The notes: a model not told the origin generated them from the letters alone. A stretch of DNA of 64,000 bases from Lentzea atacamensis (GCF_003269295.1 NZ_QLTT01000007.1:310001-374000); one strand, 5' to 3'; numbered from the stretch's first letter, positions 8,201-17,346 are shown. Translations and numbers: made by a program.

Positions 8201-9586
8201 GTGAGGTCCCGGCTGCTGGGCGTGGTGCTCGCCCTGATCGTCCTGGTGCTCGTCGGACTGGGCCTGCCGCTCGGGCGCGGGGTGGCGGCCGCGGAACAGC
8301 AGGAGATGTTCCTCGACCGCCTCACCGACACGAGCCGGTTCGCCTCGCTGGCGCAACGGCCGTTGATCGACGACAAGCCGCACCTGCTGCGGCCTGAGCT
8401 GGAGCGGTACAGCGAGCTCTACGACATCGGCGTGGCCGTGGTGGCCCGGGACGCGCCGACGGTGCCGGTCGTCGCGTCCCGCAACGACCTCGCGCTCGGG
8501 GACAGCGCCGTCCAGGACCTCGTGAGCAAGGCCTTGGCCGGACGTCTGCCGGTCGCGCCGCCGCTGTTCATGCCGTGGAGCGACACCAAGCTGGTGCTCG
8601 CCGAACCGGTGCTGGTCGACGGCGAGGTGCGGGGCGCGGTGATCACGTTCTCGCCGACGTCGAAGACCCGGTTCGAGGTGCTGGCCTGGTGGGCGTTGCT
8701 GCTCGCGGCGAGCCTGCTGGTGCTGGCGCTCGCGGTGCTGCTGGCGCTGCCGGTGGTGCGGTGGACGTTGCGCCCGGTGCAGGCGCTGGACGACGCGACC
8801 GGAAAGTTGCTCGCCGCCGTGGTTTCGGGCCGGCCGGTGCCGCCGGTGGGGGCGGAGAGCGGGCCACCGGAACTGCGCCAGCTCTCGCGGTCGTTCGACC
8901 AGATGGCCGCGAACGTGAGCGATGTGCTTGCCTCGCAACGGGCATTCGTCGCCGACGCCTCACACCAGCTGCGCAACCCGTTGACCGCGCTGAAACTCCG
9001 GCTGTCCAACCTGGAGGGTCACGTCGACGCCGAGGCCGAGGTGCACCAGGTGGAGGCGTTGAGCGAGGCCGACCGGCTGAACCGGATCCTGGACGAGCTG
9101 CTCGCCATGGCGCGCGCCGAGTCCAGTTCGGTCGATCCGGTGCCGGTCGACGTCGACAAGTCGGTGGCCGCGCGTCTGTCGGCGTGGCAGGCGGCCGCGA
9201 CGGCCAAGGAAGTCCACCTCGTGCTCGACGGTGAGCGCGTCGGCATGGCTCTCGCGCCGCCGCGTGGCGTGGAAACGGTGCTCGACGCGCTTCTCGACAA
9301 CGCGTTGAAGTTCACCCCGGAGGGGACGCTGATCGTGGTCGACGTGCGCAAGGACGGCGACGTCGTCCGGCTGTCCGTCGCGGACCACGGCCCCGGTCTG
9401 CAGGCCGACGAGCTCGAACGCGCGACCGACCGGTTCTGGCGCAGTCCCGCTCACCAGAACGTGGCGGGCTCCGGTCTCGGGCTTTCGATCGTGCGTCTCG
9501 TCGTCGAGCGGGTCGGCGGCAGCGTCCGCCTCGAGTCGCCGGAGGACGGCGGCCTGAAGGTGATCATCGAGCTGCCCGTCGCGTGA
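8201..9586 (+). CDS. Sensor histidine kinase
   Basis: 461 residues, GTG start. Two membrane helices (about residues 5-25 and 160-186) bracket a 130-residue extracytoplasmic sensor region. A HAMP linker follows. The phospho-accepting H255 lies in DASHQLRNP, the N-box asparagine is near N367 (LLDNALKFTP), and the G-boxes are DHGPGL and GSGLGLSI. All catalytic motifs are intact. It is the partner of the response regulator just upstream and converges on the TAXI lipoprotein gene, whose product could present its ligand to the sensor (inference). Confidence 0.93.
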   Translation: MRSRLLGVVLALIVLVLVGLGLPLGRGVAAAEQQEMFLDRLTDTSRFASLAQRPLIDDKPHLLRPELERYSELYDIGVAVVARDAPTVPVVASRNDLALGDSAVQDLVSKALAGRLPVAPPLFMPWSDTKLVLAEPVLVDGEVRGAVITFSPTSKTRFEVLAWWALLLAASLLVLALAVLLALPVVRWTLRPVQALDDATGKLLAAVVSGRPVPPVGAESGPPELRQLSRSFDQMAANVSDVLASQRAFVADASHQLRNPLTALKLRLSNLEGHVDAEAEVHQVEALSEADRLNRILDELLAMARAESSSVDPVPVDVDKSVAARLSAWQAAATAKEVHLVLDGERVGMALAPPRGVETVLDALLDNALKFTPEGTLIVVDVRKDGDVVRLSVADHGPGLQADELERATDRFWRSPAHQNVAGSGLGLSIVRLVVERVGGSVRLESPEDGGLKVIIELPVA

Positions 9587-9587
9587 T

Positions 9588-9631
9588 GTGCGATATCCAA
9601 TACGGGATATCCGATATATTGGATATCACAC
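9588..9631. terminator. AT-rich GATATC hairpin between convergent genes
   Basis: Two 15-base arms (9588-9602 and 9617-9631, one mismatch) form a hairpin rich in GATATC, with a further GGATATCC palindrome in the loop. The stop codon of the TAXI gene (9628-9626) lies inside it. It belongs with the GATATATC motif family seen elsewhere in the window and probably terminates both genes. Confidence 0.65.
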
Positions 9632-10528
9632 TTTGGACTCGCGGTAGTAGCGCATGGCGCCGTTGTGCAGCGGAACCGGCGACGTCTCGATCGCCGACCG
9701 CTGCTCGATCGTGCGGGCCGCCGAGTGCGCCTTCACCAGTTCCGGCTGTCCCTCGAACAGCTGCCGCACCAGCGCCTCGGCGACGTCGTCCGGCATGGAG
9801 TCGGTGACGAGCAGGAAGTTGCGCACGACGAGCGTGATGACCGGCCCGGACTGCAGGTTGTACGTGGAAGCCGGCAGCGTCGCGGACCCGTACACGGGAT
9901 ATTGCTCGCGGAATGACGGCAGCTCGTCCTTGAGGTCGAGCATCCGGACCCCGAGCTCTTTGGTCAGCTGCGTGATGCGCGTCGTCGGCAACCCGCCGGA
10001 CCAGAAGAACGCGTCGAGCTTGCCCTCGCGCATCCACTTGGCTGATTCCTCGAGACCGAGGTTCTGCGTCTGCGGCGTGACGTTCCTGGACTTCAGCAGG
10101 CGGCTCGCGATGATCTCGACGCCCGACTCCTCCGCGCCGATCGACACGCGGAGCCCGGACAGCTCGCTGAGCTTCGTCACCGGCAGGTCGGCGCGAACGA
10201 TGACCTGCAGGTAGTCGTCGTGCATGCGGGCCAGCGCGCGCAACCGGGAGGCGCCCTCGACCTCCTCGAGCGCGTCCGCCTGCGAGAAGCCGACCTGGGC
10301 CTGGTTGTTGACCAGCCGGGTGACGTTGTCCTTGGACCCGACCGTGGCCACGACCTGGGGTCGCGCGATGCCGAGACGCCCGCTCCAGATGTCCGCGAGG
10401 CCGTTGCCGAGCCGGTAGTAGACGCCGCCCTCGCTGCCGGTGGCCATCGTGATCTTGATGTTCTCCACCGTGCTGCCACAGCCCGTCAGGACCGTTGCGG
10501 CGGTCAGCAGGCTCACGGCGACATGCAC
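9626..10528 (-). CDS. TAXI-family solute-binding lipoprotein
   Basis: About 300 residues from GTG 10528 (GTG 10540 is also possible). The lipobox LTGCGS directs lipid anchoring. The sequence shows TRAP-associated extracytoplasmic immunogenic protein (TAXI) features: GSEGGVYYRLGNGLA near the N-terminus and the DAFFWSGGLPT substrate-pocket region. No TRAP permease subunits are next to it, so it may work as a ligand receptor for the convergent sensor kinase rather than for transport. That is inference; TAXI proteins commonly bind carboxylates. Divergent from miaB. Confidence 0.85.
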   Translation of the reverse strand: MHVAVSLLTAATVLTGCGSTVENIKITMATGSEGGVYYRLGNGLADIWSGRLGIARPQVVATVGSKDNVTRLVNNQAQVGFSQADALEEVEGASRLRALARMHDDYLQVIVRADLPVTKLSELSGLRVSIGAEESGVEIIASRLLKSRNVTPQTQNLGLEESAKWMREGKLDAFFWSGGLPTTRITQLTKELGVRMLDLKDELPSFREQYPVYGSATLPASTYNLQSGPVITLVVRNFLLVTDSMPDDVAEALVRQLFEGQPELVKAHSAARTIEQRSAIETSPVPLHNGAMRYYRESKV

Positions 10529-10597
10529 TCGTCCCAGCACCTGCGCATCGTGCCACGCGGGCGTTCTACGCTTGCACCCGACGAAAGGTTGGTTGCA

Positions 10598-12064
10598 GTG
10601 ACCCGCAGTTACCAGATCCGCACGTTCGGTTGTCAGATGAACGTGCACGACTCCGAGCGGCTCGCCGGTCTACTGGAGGACGCTGGCTACGCGCGGGCCG
10701 CCGAGGACGAGCAGGCCGACGTCGTCGTCTTCAACACCTGTGCGGTCCGCGAGAACGCCGACAACAAGCTCTACGGCACCCTCGGCCACCTCGCGCCGCA
10801 GAAGGCAGCGAAGCCCGGCATGCAGATCGCCGTCGGCGGCTGCCTCGCGCAGAAGGACCGCAGCGAGATCGTCCGCCGCGCCCCGTGGGTCGACGTCGTG
10901 TTCGGCACGCACAACATCGGCTCGTTGCCGGTGCTGCTCGAACGCGCGCGCCACAACGAGGAGGCGCAGGTCGAGATCCTCGAGGCGCTGGAGACGTTCC
11001 CCTCGTCGCTGCCAGCCACCCGCGACTCCGCCTACTCGGGCTGGGTGTCGATCTCGGTGGGCTGCAACAACACCTGCACGTTCTGCATCGTGCCGTCCCT
11101 GCGCGGCAAGGAGAAGGACCGCCGCCCCGGCGACGTGCTCGCCGAGGTCGAGGCACTCGTCGCGGAGGGCGTGCTGGAGGTGACGTTGCTGGGTCAGAAC
11201 GTCAACTCCTACGGCGTCGAGTTCGGCGACAGGTTCGCGTTCGGCAAGCTGCTGCGCGCCTGCGGTGGCATCGAGGGCCTTGAGCGCGTGCGCTTCACCT
11301 CGCCGCACCCCAAGGACTTCACCGACGACGTCATCGCCGCCATGGCCGAGACACCGAGCGTGTGCCATCAGCTGCACATGCCGTTGCAGTCAGGTTCGGA
11401 CCGCATGCTCAAGGCGATGCGCCGCTCGTACCGCACCGAGAAGTACCTCGGCATCATCGACAAGGTCCGCGCCGCGATGCCGGACGCCGCGATCACGACG
11501 GACATCATCGTGGGCTTCCCCGGCGAGACCGAAGAGGACTTCCAGGGCACGCTCGACGTGGTGCGCCAGGCGCGGTTCTCCTCGGCGTTCACGTTCCAGT
11601 ACTCCAAGCGTCCCGGGACCCCGGCCGCCGAGCTGCCCGACCAGCTGCCGAAGGCCGTCGTGCAGGAACGCTTCGACCGTCTCGTAGCGCTGCAGAACGA
11701 GATGACGCACTCGTTGAACATCGAGCAGGTCGGCCGCACCGTCGAGGTCCTCGTCGCGACCGGCGAGGGCAAGCGCGACGCCGAGACGCATCGCATGAGC
11801 GGCCGCGCGCGCGACGGACGCCTCGTGCACTTCACGCCCGGTGCCACGGCCCCGCGTCCTGGCGACGTCGTGGAGACCGTCGTCACGTACGCCGCCCCGC
11901 ACTACCTCGTCGCGGACGGCGAACCGCTGACGTGGCGCCGCACCAAGGCGGGTGACCGCTCCGAGGCGGGCATCAAGCCCAAGACCGCGGGCGTCGGCCT
12001 CGGTCTGCCGTCGTTCGGCGCTCCGGCGCCGCTGCCCGCCGTGTCGGGGTGCGCTGCCCAGTGA
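10598..12064 (+). CDS. miaB: tRNA-2-methylthio-N6-dimethylallyladenosine synthase
   Basis: 488 residues from GTG 10598; the long open frame before it is antisense to the TAXI gene. The N-terminal UPF0004 domain carries C12, C48 and C82 for the auxiliary [4Fe-4S] cluster. The radical-SAM motif has C156, C160 and C163 (VGCNNTCTFC). A TRAM domain lies near the C-terminus. It adds the methylthio group at C2 of i6A37 in tRNAs reading UNN codons, acting after MiaA, whose gene is 4 kb downstream. About 35 low-complexity residues extend the C-terminus. It overlaps the next gene by four bases. Confidence 0.96.
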   Translation: MTRSYQIRTFGCQMNVHDSERLAGLLEDAGYARAAEDEQADVVVFNTCAVRENADNKLYGTLGHLAPQKAAKPGMQIAVGGCLAQKDRSEIVRRAPWVDVVFGTHNIGSLPVLLERARHNEEAQVEILEALETFPSSLPATRDSAYSGWVSISVGCNNTCTFCIVPSLRGKEKDRRPGDVLAEVEALVAEGVLEVTLLGQNVNSYGVEFGDRFAFGKLLRACGGIEGLERVRFTSPHPKDFTDDVIAAMAETPSVCHQLHMPLQSGSDRMLKAMRRSYRTEKYLGIIDKVRAAMPDAAITTDIIVGFPGETEEDFQGTLDVVRQARFSSAFTFQYSKRPGTPAAELPDQLPKAVVQERFDRLVALQNEMTHSLNIEQVGRTVEVLVATGEGKRDAETHRMSGRARDGRLVHFTPGATAPRPGDVVETVVTYAAPHYLVADGEPLTWRRTKAGDRSEAGIKPKTAGVGLGLPSFGAPAPLPAVSGCAAQ

Positions 12065-12528
12065 GCGACGAAGAATTTCTGCGCAAGGAGATCGACGCGG
12101 TGGAACAGCAGGCGGCCCGGCGCATCGATCCCGGCACCGGCGCGCTCACGATCTCGATCGCGGTGCTGGCGTTGCTGGTGTCGCTGATCCTGCCGTGGGT
12201 CGGCGACGACACGGGCCTGAACGTGCTGCTCGGTGAGTCGGCGGGCTTCGTGCCGCGGCTGTTCTCGTTCTTCGCGCTCGGCATCGGCGTGCTCGGCTCC
12301 GGCGTCACGCTCGCGGTCCGCCGCTGGGGCCTGGCGTGGGTGTGCTCACTGGGACTGTTCGCGGGCTCGGTCACCGGTGTGCTGTCGATCTGGACGCAGC
12401 AGACGACCACGAGCAACAAGACGATCGGGCCGGGCCCTGGCATCGGTCTGATCATCGCCGTGATCGCGGTGATCGTCCTGCTGGTGAAGTGGGTCAGGAT
12501 CGCGGCCTCGCGTCCGCCGCAACTCTGA
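12061..12528 (+). CDS. Conserved membrane protein (Rv2732c-like)
   Basis: 155 residues, GTG start overlapping the miaB stop (GTGA), so translation is coupled. A charged N-terminal segment of about 30 residues is followed by four hydrophobic segments. A homologous position next to miaB in Mycobacterium (Rv2732c) supports a conserved but unknown role. Only the topology is visible; no catalytic motif is seen. Confidence 0.85.
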   Translation: MSDEEFLRKEIDAVEQQAARRIDPGTGALTISIAVLALLVSLILPWVGDDTGLNVLLGESAGFVPRLFSFFALGIGVLGSGVTLAVRRWGLAWVCSLGLFAGSVTGVLSIWTQQTTTSNKTIGPGPGIGLIIAVIAVIVLLVKWVRIAASRPPQL

Positions 12529-12533
12529 CATGA

Positions 12534-12563
12534 CGAAGGCCCCCTCCTCGGAGGGGGCCTTCG
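12534..12563. terminator. Bidirectional GC hairpin
   Basis: A 14-bp stem (12534-12547 with 12550-12563) with almost no loop lies between convergent genes. The inner pairs must open. The flanks are poor in T. Confidence 0.85.
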
Positions 12564-12573
12564 TTCATCGGAA

Positions 12574-13908
12574 CTAGCGGGTCGCCAGCGCCTGCTCGGC
12601 GGCGGCGAGCCACTCGCGCCACTGCGCGGCCTGGGCCTCGGCCTGCTCCGTGCGGCGCTTGTCGCCCGCGGCACGGGCCTTCGCGGCCTGCGCCTCGAAC
12701 TGCTCCACGCGCTCGCGGAACTGCGCCACGCGCGCCTCGGCCTCGGGGTCGGATCGGCGCCACTGCGCGTCGACCGCGCCGCGGACCCTCTCCTCGATCG
12801 CCCGCAGCTTGCCCTCGAGCTCGCGGATGCGCTCGCGCGGCACCTTGCCGATCGCGTCCCAGCGCTCCTGGATCTTGTAGAGCTGCTGACGCGCCGACTC
12901 GAGGTCGGACGACGGGTCGATCGTCTCGGCCTCGGCGAGCAGCTCCTCCTTCAGCTTCGCGTTCGCCGCGAACTCGGCGTCACGTTCGCTGAAGGCCTCG
13001 GAACGCTTCTGGAAGAACGCGTCCTGCGCGGCGCGGAACCGCTGCCACAGCGCGTCGTCGGCCTCCTTGGGCGCACGCCCGGCGGCCTTCCACTCGACCA
13101 TCAGCTCCTTGTAGCGACCGGCCGTGGGGCCCCAGTCGTCGGAGTCGACGAGCTTCTCGGCCTCCTCGACGAGCGCCTGCTTGGAGGCCTTCGCCACCGA
13201 GCGCTGGCGGTCGAGGTCGGCGAAGTGCGAGCCACGACGGCGGTTGAACGCGTCGCGCGCCTTCGAGAACCGGCGCCACAGCTGCTCGTCGGTCTTGCGG
13301 TCGACGCCGCGGATGGTCTTCCACTCGTCGAGGATCGCGCGCAGCCGGTCGCCCGCGACCTTCCACTGGGTCGACTCGTTCGCGATCGACTCGGCCTCGT
13401 CGACGAGCGCCTGCTTGCGCGCGACGGACTGGGCTCGGGCGGCCTCCTTGGCCTCCTTCGCCTTCTCCATGCCCGCCTCGGCCTGCTCCAGCACGAAGTC
13501 GACTCGCCTGGCGAGCGCCGCGAGGTCGCCGACCACGGCGGCTTCCGCGAGCTGCTCCTTGACGTGCTTCGCGCTGGTCAGTGCGTGCTTCGGGTCACCG
13601 GCACCCGACTGGAGCCGCGTCACGAGCAGCTCGACCTCGGTGCGCAGGTCGTCGAACCGCCGCGCGAAGTGCGCGAGGCCCTCGACCGGCTCGCCGGCCT
13701 GCCACGACCCGACGGCGCGTTCGCCGTCCGCGGTCTTCACGTACACGGTGCCGTCGGCGTCCACGCGCCCCCAGCGGTCAGGGTGGTCCGACGCCACGGG
13801 GACGGCCGGAGGCGTCGCCTGCGCGGTCTCCTTCGGCGTTTCCTCGACTCCACCCTCGGCTGGGGCGGTCTCCGCCACGGCCTCCGGTGTGCTGTCCTGC
13901 TCCGACAT
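12574..13908 (-). CDS. DUF349 coiled-coil protein (Rv2731-like)
   Basis: 444 residues from ATG 13908. After an acidic, proline-rich N-terminus come repeated DUF349 modules, each with a W and charged helices (LDEWKTIRGVDRK, MVEWKAAGRAPKE, QERWDAIGKVPRE), predicted to form long helical coiled coils. The family includes Mycobacterium Rv2731, found in the same place near miaA. The molecular role is unknown. The upstream 170-base gap holds two GC hairpins at about 13930-13970 and probably its promoter. Confidence 0.88.
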   Translation of the reverse strand: MSEQDSTPEAVAETAPAEGGVEETPKETAQATPPAVPVASDHPDRWGRVDADGTVYVKTADGERAVGSWQAGEPVEGLAHFARRFDDLRTEVELLVTRLQSGAGDPKHALTSAKHVKEQLAEAAVVGDLAALARRVDFVLEQAEAGMEKAKEAKEAARAQSVARKQALVDEAESIANESTQWKVAGDRLRAILDEWKTIRGVDRKTDEQLWRRFSKARDAFNRRRGSHFADLDRQRSVAKASKQALVEEAEKLVDSDDWGPTAGRYKELMVEWKAAGRAPKEADDALWQRFRAAQDAFFQKRSEAFSERDAEFAANAKLKEELLAEAETIDPSSDLESARQQLYKIQERWDAIGKVPRERIRELEGKLRAIEERVRGAVDAQWRRSDPEAEARVAQFRERVEQFEAQAAKARAAGDKRRTEQAEAQAAQWREWLAAAEQALATR

Positions 13909-14078
13909 CGCCGGTTCCTCCCATCTGACGCCCGTGCCTGCCACGGGCGCCCCGCCACTGGCGGGGCCGATGCAATACGGGCGCTGGAGGGTCTCCCGTC
14001 CCCAGTTCCCCGCGCGCATTCAAACAGGTCAGAGCTCGACTCGGTACTGGGAGTCCACGATAGGTAGCCTCATTCGTC

Positions 14079-14759
14079 GTGATCACCCGTGCCGCGGTGG
14101 TGCCGCACCCGCCGCTTCTGGTGCCAGAACTGGTCGCGGGAGCCACCGCGGAAACCGAGCCCGTGCGGGCCGCAACCCTTGCCGCAGCAGGGAAACTGCC
14201 AGGTCCGTGGGTTGCTGTCGCGGTCGGCGACAGCGGCCCCGCGACGATCGTGCCCCCGCTGTCGGGAACTTTTCTCGGTTATGGGGTCGATGTGGTGGTG
14301 TCACTCGGCGGTGACCTGCGTCCGGACCCGCGAATTCCGTTGCCTGTGCTAATCACCGCGTGGCTTCGCGAACACTGCGCAGCCGAGGTGTCACGCATCG
14401 AACTCGTGCCCCCGGACATGCCGCCTTCCGAATGTGTCTCGTTTGGACAACAACTCGCTTCCGAGGACGCCGGCCTGCTGATTCTCGGTGACGGTTCCAC
14501 AAGACACGGCTTGCGTTCGCCAGGTTCCAACGACGAGCGTTCGGGACCTTTCGACTCGCACGTGCACGATCTGCTGGCCGCCGCCGATGTGGACGGCCTG
14601 CTCGACCTCGACCCCGAACTCGCCCGCGAGCTGGGTGCGCAGGGCCGCGCGGCGTGGCAGGTCCTCGCCGGCGTGCCCGGTCCGTGGCGCTGCGCGAGCG
14701 CCGAGTTCTTCGCACCGTTCGGCGTGGGCTACCACGTCGCAGTCTGGGAGCGCCCGTGA
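14079..14759 (+). CDS. Extradiol dioxygenase-fold protein, Rv2728c-like
   Basis: 226 residues from GTG 14079. The N-terminus (AAVVPHPPLLVPEL) and the SHVHDLL region resemble the class III extradiol dioxygenase/MEMO fold, and the position just before miaA matches Mycobacterium Rv2728c. Metal-ligand histidines are only partly obvious, so enzymatic activity is uncertain. It overlaps the miaA start by four bases (GTGA). Confidence 0.82.
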   Translation: MITRAAVVPHPPLLVPELVAGATAETEPVRAATLAAAGKLPGPWVAVAVGDSGPATIVPPLSGTFLGYGVDVVVSLGGDLRPDPRIPLPVLITAWLREHCAAEVSRIELVPPDMPPSECVSFGQQLASEDAGLLILGDGSTRHGLRSPGSNDERSGPFDSHVHDLLAAADVDGLLDLDPELARELGAQGRAAWQVLAGVPGPWRCASAEFFAPFGVGYHVAVWERP

Positions 14760-15664
14760 TCACGCCCATCGCTGTTGTCGGACCCACCGCGACCGGCAAG
14801 TCCGACCTGGCCGTCGCGCTCGCGGAACGGTTCGGGGGAGAGGTCGTCAACGCGGACGCCATGCAGCTCTACCGCGGCATGGACATCGGCACCGCCAAGA
14901 TGACGTTCGCCGAACGCCGCGGCATCCCGCACCACATGCTCGACGTCCTCGACGTCACCGAGACCGCGTCCGTCGCGGCCTACCAGCGCGAGACGCGGGC
15001 CGTCGTCGAACGCCTGCTCGCTTCCGGTCGCCCGCCGATCCTCGTCGGAGGATCCGGCCTGTACGTGCAGGCCGTGCTCGACGACCTGAAGTTTCCCGGT
15101 ACCGATGACGCCGTGCGCGAGCGTTACGAGGCGGAGCTCAGCGCTGTCGGCCCGGAGGCGTTGCACCGGCGCCTGCAGGAGCTCGACCCGGCCGCGGCGA
15201 TCGCCATCCTGCCTTCGAACGGCCGTCGCATCGTGCGTGCCCTGGAGGTCATCGAGCTGACGGGGCAACCGTTCTCCGCGAACCTCCCCAAGCCCGGTCC
15301 CGCGCGCTACGGCACCGTCCAGATCGGTGTCGACCGCGAGGTGTCCGAACTGGACACGCGCGTCGATCTGCGCGTGGACATGATGTTCGCGGCTGGTCTG
15401 GAGGACGAGGTGCGCGCGCTGGTGAAGCTCGGCCTGCGCGACGGCAAGACCGCCTCGCGGGCGCTGGGCTACCAGCAGGTGCTGTCCGCAATGGACGGAG
15501 CGTGCACGATCGACTTCGCCGCGGAGGAGACGAAACGCGCCACCCGCCGGTTCGTGCGCAGGCAGCGTTCGTGGTTCCGGCGTGACCAGCGCATCACCTG
15601 GTTGGACGGTGCCAGGCCGGATCTCGTCGAAGCCGCCGGTAACCTGGTCCCGTGGAGTTCGTGA
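14756..15664 (+). CDS. miaA: tRNA dimethylallyltransferase
   Basis: 302 residues from GTG 14756. The P-loop GPTATGKS is at residues 9-16, followed by the substrate motif NADAMQLYRGMDIGTAK and the C-terminal FVRRQRSWFRR segment that binds tRNA. It transfers a dimethylallyl group to N6 of A37, making the substrate of MiaB. The start overlaps the preceding gene by four bases and the end overlaps dapF by 13, so all three are tightly coupled. Confidence 0.96.
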   Translation: MITPIAVVGPTATGKSDLAVALAERFGGEVVNADAMQLYRGMDIGTAKMTFAERRGIPHHMLDVLDVTETASVAAYQRETRAVVERLLASGRPPILVGGSGLYVQAVLDDLKFPGTDDAVRERYEAELSAVGPEALHRRLQELDPAAAIAILPSNGRRIVRALEVIELTGQPFSANLPKPGPARYGTVQIGVDREVSELDTRVDLRVDMMFAAGLEDEVRALVKLGLRDGKTASRALGYQQVLSAMDGACTIDFAAEETKRATRRFVRRQRSWFRRDQRITWLDGARPDLVEAAGNLVPWSS

Positions 15665-16446
15665 AGGGGCACGGCACGGAGAACGACTTCGTCATCCTGC
15701 CCGACCTCGATGACCAGCTGGACCTGACGGTGGCGCGCGTCCAGGCGCTGTGCGACCGGCAGCGCGGCCTGGGTGCGGACGGCGTGCTGCGCGTCGTGCG
15801 CTCCGAGGGCAAGTGGTTCATGGACTACCGCAACGCCGACGGCTCCATCGCCGAGATGTGCGGCAACGGCCTGCGCGTCTTCGCCCGCTACCTCGTCGAC
15901 GCGGGCCACCAGCCGCAGGGCGAGTTCGTGGTGGGCACGCGGGCGGGGGACAAGACCGTCATCACCCACCCGGACGGCTCCGTCACGAACGACATGGGGC
16001 CCGCGCGGGTCACCGGCACGTCCATCGCCGCTGTCGACGGCCAGGGCATCGGCGGCTTCGCGGTCGACGTCGGCAACCCGCACCTGGCGTGCGTCACCGA
16101 GACCCCGGTCGAAGGCTTCGACCTCACCGTGCCTCCCGGCTTCGATCCGGTGATGTTCCCGCACGGCGTCAACGTCGAGCTGGTCAACGTGATCGGCCAG
16201 GACGCCCTGCGCATGCGCGTCTACGAGCGTGGCGTCGGCGAGACCCGTTCCTGCGGCACCGGCACCGTCGCATCCGTCGCGTCGTGGCTCGCCGGCCAGG
16301 GCCAGACGACCGGCTCCGCCACCGTCGACGTCCTCGGCGGCCAGGTGTTCGTGACGATCGAGCCGACGACGTCGACGCTCACCGGACCCGCCGTGCTCGT
16401 CGCGCGCGGTGAACTCGACAAGTCCTGGTGGGACGCCCTGGCCTGA
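15652..16446 (+). CDS. dapF: Diaminopimelate epimerase
   Basis: 264 residues from GTG 15652. The two catalytic cysteines are C70 (MCGNGLRVF) and C201 (RSCGTGTVAS). It interconverts LL- and meso-diaminopimelate for peptidoglycan and lysine synthesis. Its TGA stop at 16444-16446 is part of the AT-rich motif CTGATATATC, which begins a perfect hairpin shared with the convergent gene. Confidence 0.96.
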   Translation: MEFVKGHGTENDFVILPDLDDQLDLTVARVQALCDRQRGLGADGVLRVVRSEGKWFMDYRNADGSIAEMCGNGLRVFARYLVDAGHQPQGEFVVGTRAGDKTVITHPDGSVTNDMGPARVTGTSIAAVDGQGIGGFAVDVGNPHLACVTETPVEGFDLTVPPGFDPVMFPHGVNVELVNVIGQDALRMRVYERGVGETRSCGTGTVASVASWLAGQGQTTGSATVDVLGGQVFVTIEPTTSTLTGPAVLVARGELDKSWWDALA

Positions 16447-16467
16447 TATATCGCATCCGATATATCA
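16444..16467. terminator. Perfect hairpin from two GATATATC motifs, sharing both stop codons
   Basis: TGATATATCG and CGATATATCA (16444-16453 and 16458-16467) form a perfect 10-bp stem with a 4-base loop. The left TGA is the dapF stop, and the right TCA is the stop of the SMP-30 gene on the other strand. An AT-only core is unusual for a terminator in this GC-rich genome. Confidence 0.75.
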
Positions 16468-17346
16468 GCTGAGTTCGCAGACCTCGATCTTCCCGTGCCG
16501 CTCGGGCTTGACCACGTTCGGATGCGAGTCCGGCGCCGTCAGGCACACGAGCTTGTCGCCGACGACCGCGACGGCGAAGCACGTCTGCGTCGTCTCGACC
16601 CGGTGCGTGATCTTGCCGCCCTCGGTCACCCGGAACGCCGCCGCCTGCAACGCCGGCGCCACCCACACCCCGTCGCCGTCGCCCGCGATCCCGTCCGGCG
16701 CGATGCCGAACTCCTTCACCTCGGCCCACACCCTGCGGTTTTGCAACGATCCGTTGCGGTCGACCGAAAACGAAGTCAGTTGGAATGCAACGGTCTCGGC
16801 GACGACCAATATGTTGCCGCTCTCCGACTCGCCCGTCGGGTCGGGCAGCAGGGCCATGCCGTTGGGGAACTTGAGGTCCTCGGCGACGACGCTGACGGAG
16901 CCGTCGGGCTGGACGAGTGCGAGCGCGGCGCCCTGCGGGTCGAAGTCCGGTTCGAGCAGTCGCGGGATGCCGACCTCGTCGATCAGGCCGTGCAGGTCGA
17001 AGCCGAAGTTGCCGACGTACGCGCGGCCCTCGCCGTCGACGAGCATGTCGTTGGTGTGGAAGGTCGCGATATCCGATATATCGGCGTGCAGGACCAGGTC
17101 ATCGCCCTCGAGGCGGCGCACGGTGCGGTCGAGCATGGACACGACGAGCATGCGTCCGTCGGGCAGCCAGCCGAGTCCGGACGGTTGACCGTCGAAGGCG
17201 ACGACGACCTCGTCGTCACCGGTCGCGAGGTCGAGCGCGTGCACCTCGCCCGCATAGAAGTCGGAGTAGTAGAGGCGACCGTCGGGGCCGCGTCGCGGCC
17301 CCTCTCCGAAGTGAAGACCGTCCCGCAGCACCGTGGTGTCAGCCAT
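16465..17346 (-). CDS. SMP-30/gluconolactonase-like beta-propeller protein
   Basis: 293 residues from ATG 17346, overlapping the MFS gene stop by 8 bases. Repeated propeller blades are visible (GPDGRLYYSDF, GWLPDGRMLVV, PDGIAGDGDGVW). The SMP-30 family hydrolyses lactones using a bound divalent metal; ligands such as the E in HFGEGP and the D in APDGIAGD fit. The substrate is unknown. It forms a two-gene operon with the upstream MFS exporter. One GATATATC motif with its neighbour GATATC lies inside the gene at 17068-17082. Confidence 0.83.
   Translation of the reverse strand: MADTTVLRDGLHFGEGPRRGPDGRLYYSDFYAGEVHALDLATGDDEVVVAFDGQPSGLGWLPDGRMLVVSMLDRTVRRLEGDDLVLHADISDIATFHTNDMLVDGEGRAYVGNFGFDLHGLIDEVGIPRLLEPDFDPQGAALALVQPDGSVSVVAEDLKFPNGMALLPDPTGESESGNILVVAETVAFQLTSFSVDRNGSLQNRRVWAEVKEFGIAPDGIAGDGDGVWVAPALQAAAFRVTEGGKITHRVETTQTCFAVAVVGDKLVCLTAPDSHPNVVKPERHGKIEVCELS
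17075..17082. repeat. GATATATC motif inside the SMP-30 gene
   Basis: CCGATATATCGG, fully palindromic here, encodes Asp-Ile-Ser on the minus strand with the rare ATA isoleucine codon. A GATATC lies 7 bases to the left. Confidence 0.7.
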
